Of a stretch of 63,122 nucleotides of DNA, positions 25,669 through 33,452 are shown piece after piece. The notes beneath the pieces were generated by a model. It ran no database searches and was not told the origin of the DNA. It saw only the letters and a list, made by a program, of their open reading frames with translations. Source of the DNA: an uncultured beta proteobacterium (GTDB lineage: Bacteria; Pseudomonadota; Gammaproteobacteria; Burkholderiales; Burkholderiaceae_C); the NCBI GenBank assembly GCA_903930255.1, contig CAIYYA010000236.1:1-63122 (forward strand), given 5' to 3'. The translations under genes and the position numbers were made by a program. Within the stretch, counting starts at the first letter, position 1. Each line of letters starts with the position of its first letter.

Positions 25669-27018
25669 TCAGCGTGTATGGTTGGCCAACCAGCCTTCAA
25701 GATAATGAATATTGGTGCCACCCGTGATAAATTGTGCGTCCACCATCAGCTCGCGATGCAGCGCAATATTGGTGTTGATGCCTTCGACCACGGTTTCGCC
25801 CAACGCTGTGCGCATGCGCGCTAGCGCTTGGTCGCGCGTATCGCCATGAACGATGATTTTGCCGATCATGGAGTCGTAATTGGGTGGCACAAAATAATTG
25901 GTGTAGATATGCGAGTCAACCCGCACACCGGGTCCACCCGGAGCATGCCACATCGTGATGCGACCCGGAGATGGCGTAAATTTGTAGGGATCCTCGGCAT
26001 TCAGACGACACTCAATGGCATGGCCACGAATCTGAATCTGACGCTGCGTAAACGGCAATTTTTCACCTGCAGCCACCATGATCTGGGTTTTAACAATATC
26101 AATGCCGGTCGTCAATTCGGTCACCGGATGCTCCACCTGCACCCGGGTATTCATTTCGATGAAATAAAACTCTCCGTCTTCGTATAAAAACTCAATGGTG
26201 CCAGCTCCTCGGTAGCCAATTTTTTTACAAGCACTCACACAGCGGTCGCCCACTCGTTCGATCAATTTGCGCGCAATGCCAGGTGCCGGCGCTTCTTCAA
26301 TGACTTTTTGGTGACGGCGCTGCATGGAGCAGTCGCGTTCTCCTAAATAAACCGCGTTTTTATACTTGTCAGCCATGATCTGAATTTCGATATGGCGCGG
26401 GTTTTGCAAGAATTTCTCCATGTCAACCGCAGGGTTGCCAAAGGCTGCACCGGCGTCGCGTTTGGTCCTGGTGACGGCGGTGATGAGCGCTGCCTCGGTA
26501 TGCACCACTCGCATGCCGCGTCCACCCCCCCCCCCTGCGGCTTTGATGATGACCGGATAACCGACCAATTTGGCAATGCGCCGAATTTGCACCGGATCGT
26601 CTGGCAGTTCGCCTTCAGAACCTGGCACACAAGGCACCCCCGCTTTGATCATGGCTTGCTTGGCTGAAACTTTGTCGCCCATGATGCGGATCGACTCTGG
26701 CGTGGGGCCAATGAACTGAAAGCCACTGCGCTCGACTCGTTCAGCAAAGTCGGCGTTTTCACTGAGGAATCCATAGCCAGGGTGAATCGCTTCTGCATCG
26801 GTAACCTCTGCGGCCGAAATAATGGCCGGCATATTCAGGTAACTCAAGCTCGAGGCAGCCGGGCCGATGCAGACAGCCTCTTCAGCCAGCTTGACATATT
26901 TGGCATCCCGGTCGGCTTCCGAATACACCATGACAGCTTTGACGCCAAGTTCGCGGCAAGCGCGCTGAATACGCAACGCGATTTCCCCGCGATTGGCAAC
27001 CAGAATTTTTTTAAACAT
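25669..27018 (-). CDS. accC: Acetyl-CoA carboxylase, biotin carboxylase subunit
   Basis: ATP-dependent carboxylation of biotin on AccB, the first half of malonyl-CoA synthesis. The 449-residue ATP-grasp enzyme shows the glycine-rich loop [13 protein letters not shown] (about 161-173), [20 protein letters not shown] (about 228-247), [14 protein letters not shown] (about 288) and the C-terminal domain. The glycine loop is encoded by an uninterrupted run of eleven G (11 C on the plus strand at 26525-26535); the frame is correct as given. Co-transcribed with accB. Confidence 0.96.
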   Translation of the reverse strand: MFKKILVANRGEIALRIQRACRELGVKAVMVYSEADRDAKYVKLAEEAVCIGPAASSLSYLNMPAIISAAEVTDAEAIHPGYGFLSENADFAERVERSGFQFIGPTPESIRIMGDKVSAKQAMIKAGVPCVPGSEGELPDDPVQIRRIAKLVGYPVIIKAAGGGGGRGMRVVHTEAALITAVTRTKRDAGAAFGNPAVDMEKFLQNPRHIEIQIMADKYKNAVYLGERDCSMQRRHQKVIEEAPAPGIARKLIERVGDRCVSACKKIGYRGAGTIEFLYEDGEFYFIEMNTRVQVEHPVTELTTGIDIVKTQIMVAAGEKLPFTQRQIQIRGHAIECRLNAEDPYKFTPSPGRITMWHAPGGPGVRVDSHIYTNYFVPPNYDSMIGKIIVHGDTRDQALARMRTALGETVVEGINTNIALHRELMVDAQFITGGTNIHYLEGWLANHTR

Positions 27019-27033
27019 GGGAGCAGCCTGATC

Positions 27034-27486
27034 TCAATCGATGATGAACAAAGCTTGACCGTATTCAACCGGCTGGCCGTTGTCGACAAGAATACGGCGC
27101 ACCCTTCCTGCATGGTCAGATTCGATTTCATTGAGAATTTTCATGGCCTCAATGATGCACAAGGTATCGCCCTGCTTGACCACATCGCCCACTTCAACAA
27201 AAGATTTTGAGCCCGGTGATGCGGAACGATAAAAAGTGCCCACCATCGGCGACTTGATGGTCACACCGGTATCCACAACAACAGGAGCAGGCACAACGAC
27301 AGCCTCAGGAGCGGGCGCCTGCATCATGGGTGTGGGCATGACCATAGGGGCACTGGCGTAATGCTGGGGTGCCAGTCCGGAGCCCTTGACAATGCGCACT
27401 TTGCCTTCGGCTTCGGTTATTTCGAGCTCTGAAACGTTTGAATCCGATACCAAATCAATCAGGGTTTTGAGTTTTCTGAGGTCCAT
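27034..27486 (-). CDS. accB: Acetyl-CoA carboxylase biotin carboxyl carrier protein
   Basis: 150-residue BCCP. N-terminal dimerisation part (MDLRKLKTLIDLVSDSNVSE), a proline/alanine-rich flexible linker (about 45-75), and a C-terminal biotinyl domain with the modified lysine K116 in CIIEAMKILNEIE. First gene of accB-accC-prmA-DUF3426. A perfect inverted repeat lies upstream at 27564-27578. Confidence 0.96.
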   Translation of the reverse strand: MDLRKLKTLIDLVSDSNVSELEITEAEGKVRIVKGSGLAPQHYASAPMVMPTPMMQAPAPEAVVVPAPVVVDTGVTIKSPMVGTFYRSASPGSKSFVEVGDVVKQGDTLCIIEAMKILNEIESDHAGRVRRILVDNGQPVEYGQALFIID

Positions 27487-27563
27487 GCGTGCTCCAACGT
27501 TACGGGAGATTGAAATTAAGTCGGGATTGATTAATTTTCATCTATCGCTATTTAATTGCTATT

Positions 27564-27578
27564 AACTTGATTCAAGTT
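27564..27578 (-). promoter_or_regulatory. Perfect inverted repeat in the accB promoter region
   Basis: AACTTGA-T-TCAAGTT, arms of seven bases with one central base, 78-92 bases before the accB ATG in a very AT-rich intergenic segment (27487-27610). Position and symmetry suggest an operator for control of fatty-acid synthesis. The regulator is unknown and the site does not obviously match FadR or FabR consensus sequences as I know them. Confidence 0.45.
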
Positions 27579-27610
27579 GATATTATTTTACATAAGAACT
27601 CAAATCAAAC

Positions 27611-28150
27611 TTAGCGGATGGTCTGCAGCAAGGCCGAGAGGTCTTGTGCTGCAAGTTTGCCAATTTTACGATGCACGATACGGCCCGCAGCGTTAAACAC
27701 CACCGTAAAAGGCAAGCCCGAGCTCAAATTTCCGAGCGATTTGCTCAGCCCGATGCCTTCAAAACCGGTTAAAGCCACCGGAAATTGCAGGGGAGCAGCC
27801 GCCAGATAGCGCTGCACGGCATCTTGTCGATCGGCTGCCAAACCCAAAACTTGCCAACCTTTAGCCTTGTTTTCTTGGTAAAAAACGTTTAATAACGGCA
27901 ATTCCTCCACACAAGGTGGACACCAGGTTGCCCAAAAATTAAGCAGCAAAGGGTGCCCACTGAAACCTTGCATGGGCAGCAGCACACCATCGATCTGCTG
28001 CCATTGGCTTTGCCAAAACTGCATTTCGGATGCCGTCAATGCAACGGTTTCGGTCTCGCTGGCTCGCCAGTTCCAGGCCGCGCCACCGGCAACGGCTCCA
28101 GCCAGCGCGGCAGCGATCCAGCTTCGGCGTCCGATTGCGCGCTGCGTCAT
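27611..28150 (-). CDS. TlpA/ResA-like membrane-anchored thioredoxin
   Basis: 179 residues: an N-terminal signal anchor (SWIAAALAGAVAGGAAW, about 10-26) and a periplasmic thioredoxin fold with NFWATWCPPCVEELP (C77 and C80). Likely reduces periplasmic disulfides, for example in cytochrome c maturation, though no ccm gene is near. The ATG overlaps the stop of the upstream gene by four bases, so the two are coupled. Confidence 0.88.
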   Translation of the reverse strand: MTQRAIGRRSWIAAALAGAVAGGAAWNWRASETETVALTASEMQFWQSQWQQIDGVLLPMQGFSGHPLLLNFWATWCPPCVEELPLLNVFYQENKAKGWQVLGLAADRQDAVQRYLAAAPLQFPVALTGFEGIGLSKSLGNLSSGLPFTVVFNAAGRIVHRKIGKLAAQDLSALLQTIR

Positions 28151-28740
28151 AACATATCCTGTGGCATCAAGCGACGTAACGCCTGTATATCACCACGCGG
28201 CGTGCGACCCTTGGCATCGGCTTTGAGTGCGCCACGCACATCGTTATGGTCATAAATCATCAAATGCAAACTGATCTCCTGTTTCAGCGTGTCGCAATAA
28301 ACACCCAAACTCAATGCATCAACCGGCGCGCCATGCAATCCATTCACCGTTTGGACTTGATAGCTCAAACGCTGATCAATCAACGTGATTTCAGCCGATT
28401 TGCTGTCATCACAAAACAATTGCAAATAAATATCAGACAGTCGAGTGGCGTAACCATGCCAGACAGAACCGCTCAAATAAGGACGAAAAGGTGCCAAGCG
28501 TTCCATCCAGTGCAAAGCCAAGCGCCGCAACGCCAGCAATTCAGCGGGTTGTGTGTCCGCACAAAACAGCGTAACGTAGTCAACCACAGCGCACTCCAGC
28601 GTGGCGTTATCAGGCAAATCCGCACGCCCTGTCAAACCCAGCTGTTTGGCCGCACGACGCTTGGCCGGGCCAAATTCCATCCCATCTTCGACCACCCAGC
28701 GTGCAGCTGCAGCAGCTATTTCAGTTTGCGCATCAGTCAT
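28147..28740 (-). CDS. Conserved protein of unknown function upstream of the thioredoxin gene
   Basis: 197-residue cytosolic protein (no signal or membrane segment). I do not recognise an established family. Residues about 90-116 (SGSVWHGYATRLSDIYLQLF) resemble the GS...D.DLxLF pattern of nucleotidyltransferase-fold proteins, but one of the acidic positions is tyrosine, so this is a weak hint. It is divergent from mpl (38 bases between starts) and coupled to the TlpA-like gene. This protein type seems to accompany mpl in related genomes, as far as I recall. Confidence 0.7.
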   Translation of the reverse strand: MTDAQTEIAAAAARWVVEDGMEFGPAKRRAAKQLGLTGRADLPDNATLECAVVDYVTLFCADTQPAELLALRRLALHWMERLAPFRPYLSGSVWHGYATRLSDIYLQLFCDDSKSAEITLIDQRLSYQVQTVNGLHGAPVDALSLGVYCDTLKQEISLHLMIYDHNDVRGALKADAKGRTPRGDIQALRRLMPQDML

Positions 28741-28778
28741 GATGCCTGCATTGTGCCAGCCACCTCTAAAATCCGCGA

Positions 28779-30176
28779 ATGCACATTCATATATTAGGTA
28801 TTTGCGGCACCTTCATGGGAGGACTCGCCGCTTTGGCCCGCGAAGCGGGGCACCAAGTCACCGGTTGCGATGCTGGTGTTTACCCCCCCATGAGTGACCA
28901 GTTACGCGCCTTGGGAATTGACTTGATCGAAGGCTTTGGTGCCGAACAATTGGCATTGGCGCCTGATATTTTTGTGATTGGCAACGTGGTTAGTCGCACC
29001 CGCCTGGCTGACGGCAGCCCGAAATTTCCACTGATGGAGGCCATTCTGGACGCTGGCTTACCCTATACCAGTGGTCCGCAATGGCTTTGCGAACATGTTC
29101 TGCAAGGCCGCCACGTGATCGCCATTGCCGGCACTCATGGCAAAACCACCACCACCGCCATGACCAGCTGGATTCTTGAGAAAGCCGGCCTGCAGCCAGG
29201 GTTTTTGGTTGGTGGCGTCCCCCTGAATTTTGGCATTTCGGCTCGCTTGGGTCAGGGCAAAACTTTTGTCATAGAAGCTGATGAATACGACACGGCTTTT
29301 TTCGACAAACGCAGCAAATTTGTTCACTATCGCCCACGCACAGCAGTTTTGAACAACCTAGAGTTCGATCACGCCGATATTTTTGATGATCTGCCCGCCA
29401 TCGAGCGCCAATTTCACCATTTGGTGCGCACGGTTCCTGGCGCTGGCGCGCATGGCAGCGGACGCGTTATTGTGAATGACCTCGAAGAGAGTCTGGCCCG
29501 TGTGCTGCACCAGGGTTGCTGGAGCGAGGTGCGTGGATTTGGCTCCGCCGTCAGCGACTTTTCGGCAACTGGCGAGCCCAATAACTTTGCCGTGGTACAG
29601 CATGGCCAAGTAGTCGGCCATGTCAACTGGCAGCTCGGCGGTGTGCATAACCAGCTGAACGCGTTGGCGGCGATTGCAGCGGCCCAGCATGTGGGTGTGT
29701 CCGCCGACGAAGCTGCACAGGCGCTCGGGCGCTTTGAAAACGTCAAACGGCGCATGGAAATACGCGGTTGCGTGCCAACCCGAGGCGGTGAAATCACCGT
29801 TTTTGATGACTTTGCCCACCACCCCAGTGCCATTCGAACCACAGTCGATGGACTGCGCCGCACCCTGCAACCCGGTCAACGCATTCTGGCCGTGTTTGAG
29901 CCACGCTCCAACACCATGAAATTGGGCACCATGAAAGCTCAGTTACCCTGGAGCCTAGAGCAGACCGACCTGGCCTTTTGCTACTGCGGTGGCCTTGACT
30001 GGGATGCCAGTAGCGCCCTGGCACCCATGGGCGAGCGTGCACACGTAGCGCACAGCATTGATGCGCTGGTGGCGCAAGTAGTCACACAGGCTCGCGCAGG
30101 TGATCAAATTCTGTGCATGAGCAATGGCGGTTTTGGTGGCGTGCATGCAAAACTCTTGCTTGCGCTATCAAAATAG
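28779..30176 (+). CDS. mpl: Murein tripeptide ligase Mpl
   Basis: UDP-N-acetylmuramate:L-alanyl-gamma-D-glutamyl-meso-diaminopimelate ligase, which recycles cell-wall tripeptide. The 465-residue Mur-ligase fold begins MHIHILGICGTFMGGLAALA as typical for Mpl, with the ATP loop GTHGKTTTTAMTSWILEKA (about 115), the EADEYDTAFFDKRSKF segment (about 167-182) that distinguishes Mpl from MurC, and FDDFAHHPSA (about 345). Full length. Its TAG stop is contained in a dispersed repeat copy. Confidence 0.95.
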   Translation: MHIHILGICGTFMGGLAALAREAGHQVTGCDAGVYPPMSDQLRALGIDLIEGFGAEQLALAPDIFVIGNVVSRTRLADGSPKFPLMEAILDAGLPYTSGPQWLCEHVLQGRHVIAIAGTHGKTTTTAMTSWILEKAGLQPGFLVGGVPLNFGISARLGQGKTFVIEADEYDTAFFDKRSKFVHYRPRTAVLNNLEFDHADIFDDLPAIERQFHHLVRTVPGAGAHGSGRVIVNDLEESLARVLHQGCWSEVRGFGSAVSDFSATGEPNNFAVVQHGQVVGHVNWQLGGVHNQLNALAAIAAAQHVGVSADEAAQALGRFENVKRRMEIRGCVPTRGGEITVFDDFAHHPSAIRTTVDGLRRTLQPGQRILAVFEPRSNTMKLGTMKAQLPWSLEQTDLAFCYCGGLDWDASSALAPMGERAHVAHSIDALVAQVVTQARAGDQILCMSNGGFGGVHAKLLLALSK

Positions 30177-30221
30177 ATAGCTACTCACGCATGCTGGATA
30201 AGCGCTAGAGCCTATTTTTAC
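30169..30221 (+). repeat. Dispersed repeat at the mpl 3' end
   Basis: Reads aaaatagatagctactcacg then catgctggataagcgctaga and a T-rich tail. The mpl stop codon (30174-30176) is inside its left edge. Partial dyad symmetry with a T-run at the end may give it terminator activity. Confidence 0.65.
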
Positions 30222-30238
30222 AAAATATTTGCTGTTCC

Positions 30239-31453
30239 ATGCGATTTTTCAAAGACCTTTCAGCCTCCGCTTTCACCGCAGGTTTTGTGGCTGTGCTGGT
30301 CGGCTTCACCAGCTCGGTGGCGATTTTGTTTCAAGCCGCACTGGCTTTCGGCGCTACACCAGAACAAATCACCTCGTGGATGTGGGCTCTGGGCCTGGGC
30401 ATGGGTTTGTGCACCCTGGTGCCATCGCTCATTTTGCGCAAACCGGTGATGGTGGCCTGGAGTACACCGGGCGCTGCCGTGCTGGCGACAGCCGGCCTTG
30501 CTGGAAGTTTTTCGATGGCTGAAGCCGTGGGTGCATTTATGCTTTGCGCAGCGCTCATCACGCTGGTTGGTGTGACAGGCTGGTTTGAACGTTTCATGAA
30601 TCATCTACCCATGGCGCTTGCCTCGGGCTTGTTGGCGGGCGTTCTGGCACGCTTTGGCATGCAGGTTTTTACAGCAGCACAAACCAATTTATCGATCGTG
30701 CTGGTGATGCTCTGTAGCTATCTGATTGGCAAACGCTTGACACCGCGCTTTGCCATTCCATTGACTTTGCTTGTGGCGATTGCTTATGTCGCGCTGAACA
30801 ACGGGTTCAGCAACGCCAACATCCATTTTGATCTGGCCATACCGGTGTTCACGATGCCGGTTTTCAGCATTGCAGCAACGGTTAGCTTGGCATTGCCCTT
30901 GTTTGTGGTCACTATGGCATCGCAAAATCTGCCGGGTGTAGCCGCCATCAACGCAGCCGGCTACAGTCACAGTGCCAACAAACCGGGCATACCTGTTTCA
31001 AAAATCATTACCCTGACAGGGCTGGCCACCTTGCTGCTGGCACCATTTGGCGCTTTTGCACTGAATTTGAGTGCCATTACGGCGGCTATTTGCATGGGCG
31101 ATGAAGCCCATCCAGATCCGGACAAGCGTTACACCGCCTCCGCCACCTGTGGTGCCATGTATCTGCTGATTGGCACTTTTGGAACCGCTATCACCGGTGC
31201 GCTGACGGCGTTTCCCAAAGAACTGATATCCGCCATTGCTGGCTTGGCGCTTTTGGGGACGATTGGTGCAGCACTTACTCAAGCCTTGCGCGACGAATTT
31301 CACCGCGAGGCCGCGTTGATCACTTTTCTGGTGACTTTGAGCGGCGTGGTGTTGGGTGGCGTTGGCTCGGCTTTTTGGGGGGTACTCGCGGGTACCTTGG
31401 CATTGCTGGTGCAAAGAGTCGGAAAATCGCACTTCGAGCGCCCTAATAGATAA
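30239..31453 (+). CDS. BenE-family benzoate/H+ symporter-like transporter
   Basis: 404-residue inner-membrane protein with about eleven to twelve hydrophobic helices, opening with FLKDLSASAFTAGFVAVLVG-like sequence typical of BenE. Conserved pieces: PVMVAWSTPGAAVLA (about 78-92) and LVVTMASQNLPGVAA-like region (about 224). No aromatic-degradation genes are nearby, so the substrate is uncertain; E. coli YdcO is a comparable orphan. It follows mpl after the repeat and could share its transcript. Confidence 0.85.
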   Translation: MRFFKDLSASAFTAGFVAVLVGFTSSVAILFQAALAFGATPEQITSWMWALGLGMGLCTLVPSLILRKPVMVAWSTPGAAVLATAGLAGSFSMAEAVGAFMLCAALITLVGVTGWFERFMNHLPMALASGLLAGVLARFGMQVFTAAQTNLSIVLVMLCSYLIGKRLTPRFAIPLTLLVAIAYVALNNGFSNANIHFDLAIPVFTMPVFSIAATVSLALPLFVVTMASQNLPGVAAINAAGYSHSANKPGIPVSKIITLTGLATLLLAPFGAFALNLSAITAAICMGDEAHPDPDKRYTASATCGAMYLLIGTFGTAITGALTAFPKELISAIAGLALLGTIGAALTQALRDEFHREAALITFLVTLSGVVLGGVGSAFWGVLAGTLALLVQRVGKSHFERPNR

Positions 31454-31469
31454 CGCAATAGGTTCCACT

Positions 31470-32468
31470 ATGAAACTGCTCTTCATCACCGATCCGCTGT
31501 CAAGCTTCAAAATTTACAAAGACACCAGCTTTGCCATGATGCGCGCAGCCCAATCGCTTGGGCACACCATTGCAGCGTGTCAACCCGAGCATATTCGCTG
31601 GCTTCGAGGTCAGCCAGTGGACGCCTTGGTGAGCCATCTCTGGCTCACTGGAAAAGCCACCGATTGGGTTGCCATTCATAGCACGCAGCGCATGCCACTC
31701 AAGGCGTTTGATGCAGTTGTGATGCGAAAAGATCCGCCTTTTGACAGCGAGTATTTTTATGCCACCCACTTGCTTGAACAAGCACAGCGCGAGGGTGCGC
31801 GCGTCTTCAACAACCCCAAAGCTTTGCGCGATCACCCTGAAAAGCTGGCGATTCTGGAATTTCCCCAGTTCATTGCCCCGACTTTGGTAACACGCGAGTC
31901 AGACGATGTGCACGAATTTCATGCGGAGCATCACGACATCATTCTCAAACCCCTCGACGGCATGGGTGGACTGGGTATTTTCAGAGTCAAACCCGATGGC
32001 ATGAATCTGGGCAGCATCATCGAGACCCTGAATCAAAACGGTTCACGCACACTGATGGTGCAAAAATTCATCCCCGCCATTGCTCAGGGCGACAAGCGGG
32101 TGTTATTGATCGACGGGCAGGCCGTGCCTTATTGCCTGGCGCGTATCCCGCAGGGCAACGAAGTGCGTGGCAATTTGGCAGCAGGTGGCAAGGGTGTGGC
32201 GCAGGCTTTGAGTACACGCGATTGGGAAATCGCCCAAAGTCTGGGGCCGGTGCTGCAACAACGCGGGCTATTTTTGGTGGGTTTGGACATCATTGGTGAG
32301 CAATTGACCGAAATCAACGTCACCAGCCCCACCTGTTTTCAGGAGATTACCGAGCAAACGGGACTGGATGTAGCGACGTTGTTTGTGCAGGCTTTGAGTC
32401 AGCGTGTTGCAGACTGCAACTTGCAAGGCGCCCCTCTTCAAACACCAGCAATTCACCCGGCTCCATAG
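31470..32468 (+). CDS. gshB: Glutathione synthetase
   Basis: ATP-grasp ligase adding glycine to gamma-glutamylcysteine. The 332-residue protein starts MKLLFITDPLSSFKIYKDTS with the family substrate motif and shows VMRKDPPFDSEY (about 89), KPLDGMGGLGIFR (about 161) and EINVTSPTCFQEI (about 282). The C terminus has about a dozen residues beyond the usual end, and the last 122 bases overlap the convergent amidotransferase gene. No gshA nearby. Confidence 0.94.
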   Translation: MKLLFITDPLSSFKIYKDTSFAMMRAAQSLGHTIAACQPEHIRWLRGQPVDALVSHLWLTGKATDWVAIHSTQRMPLKAFDAVVMRKDPPFDSEYFYATHLLEQAQREGARVFNNPKALRDHPEKLAILEFPQFIAPTLVTRESDDVHEFHAEHHDIILKPLDGMGGLGIFRVKPDGMNLGSIIETLNQNGSRTLMVQKFIPAIAQGDKRVLLIDGQAVPYCLARIPQGNEVRGNLAAGGKGVAQALSTRDWEIAQSLGPVLQQRGLFLVGLDIIGEQLTEINVTSPTCFQEITEQTGLDVATLFVQALSQRVADCNLQGAPLQTPAIHPAP

Positions 32469-33198
32469 CTACCCACGACTCATCCGAGGTGAGTGGTTCG
32501 GTTACTACGACCGCCAAACGGTCTTGCGGGCTGTTCAACTCGGCCAGATCAACGCACACATCATCGTCTTTAAGGTGCACTTCGCCAAACGGATGAGCAC
32601 GCAGCACGTAATAAAGCTTGGTGGTGGCATGCGCCCACAGTGCCTGGCCGTTGCTGAGTAAGAAATTGAAAGTGCCATAGTTGGCCAGTTGTGGCACCAA
32701 CTCGCGCAGGGTACAGGTGAGTTCGGCAACGCTGGGCACACTGGCATGCGATTTGGCCAACTCTTGCAAGAGCCAGCAAAATGCCAGCTCGCTGTCGGTG
32801 TTGCCAACCGGCCGGAAGCTGCCGTGTAGCAACGGCGCATAATTTCTCAGGTCGCCGTTGTGCGCAAAAACCCAATACCGCCCCCACAACTCTCGCACAA
32901 AAGGATGACAGTTTTCCAGCGTTACCTGCCCCACCGTGGCCTTGCGCACATGCGCCACAACATTGTGGCTTTTGATTGGGTAGCTTTTGAGCATTTGCGC
33001 TATCGGCGAGGTGGCTGCGCTAGTGGTATCCACAAAATGGCGAATGCCTTTGCCCGGGCTCGCGCAATCACTCTCAAAAAATGCCATGCCCCAACCGTCC
33101 GCGTGGTGGTCGGTGCAACCTCCGCGCTGAGCAAACCCGGTGAAACTCAATGTAAGACTGGCCGGTAAACGACTGTTCATTCCAAGTAATTGACACAT
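32347..33198 (-). CDS. Class II glutamine amidotransferase (YafJ-like)
   Basis: 283 residues starting with the processed nucleophile Cys2 (MCQLLGMNS), then HADGWGMAFF (about 34), HVRKATVG (about 77), NCHPF and the HNGDLRNY oxyanion region (about 106), and a D-S-E segment (about 128), all Ntn-hydrolase amidotransferase features. YafJ proteins are related to the glutamine-hydrolysing domain of GlmS and to fungal DUG3; the last gives a possible link to glutathione breakdown and to the neighbouring gshB. The C-terminal about 40 residues are encoded antiparallel to gshB. I chose the internal ATG that puts Cys at position 2. Confidence 0.88.
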   Translation of the reverse strand: MCQLLGMNSRLPASLTLSFTGFAQRGGCTDHHADGWGMAFFESDCASPGKGIRHFVDTTSAATSPIAQMLKSYPIKSHNVVAHVRKATVGQVTLENCHPFVRELWGRYWVFAHNGDLRNYAPLLHGSFRPVGNTDSELAFCWLLQELAKSHASVPSVAELTCTLRELVPQLANYGTFNFLLSNGQALWAHATTKLYYVLRAHPFGEVHLKDDDVCVDLAELNSPQDRLAVVVTEPLTSDESWVAMEPGELLVFEEGRLASCSLQHADSKPAQTTSLHPVPFAR

Positions 33199-33318
33199 AC
33201 GGTATGTTTGGGTGGTAATGTGATGAATGTTAATGGAAGCGAGTCGTGAATGTGCCCGGTTCGCTCTTAAAATTAACACAGCGAAACCGTTCTAAACGGC
33301 ATTTCATTTATGATGGAT
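33199..33318. promoter_or_regulatory. Divergent intergenic segment upstream of the YafJ-like gene
   Basis: Between the YafJ-like gene and MITE copy 2. Contains a small hairpin CCGTT-cta-AACGG at about 33287-33299 and presumably the YafJ promoter; nothing else recognised. Confidence 0.35.
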
Positions 33319-33418
33319 AGGACTTACGCAAAATAGCCCCAGCCAGGCATTCCAACACAGGCAGTACAGTCGTACAACCAGTCGGAACAACAACGCCAGG
33401 GCGGTTTTGCGTAAATTC
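33319..33418. mobile_element. MITE-like element, copy 2, with target duplication
   Basis: About 100 bp, left end AGGACTTACGCAAAA, right end TTTTGCGTAAATTC (inverted). Flanked on both sides by TGATGGAT (33311-33318 and 33419-33426), an 8-bp direct repeat that looks like a target-site duplication. The middle (aggcattccaacacaggcag) matches copy 1 at 11898-11998. It sits directly before the FimV-like gene, between divergent genes as in copy 1. Confidence 0.75.
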
Positions 33419-33452
33419 TGATGGATCAAATCACATCTCCCGGAAAATTTTC

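Noticed and set aside
26525-26535. Frameshift in accC at the C-tract
   Set aside because: The frame reads correctly through the conserved AGGGGGRGM loop as given.
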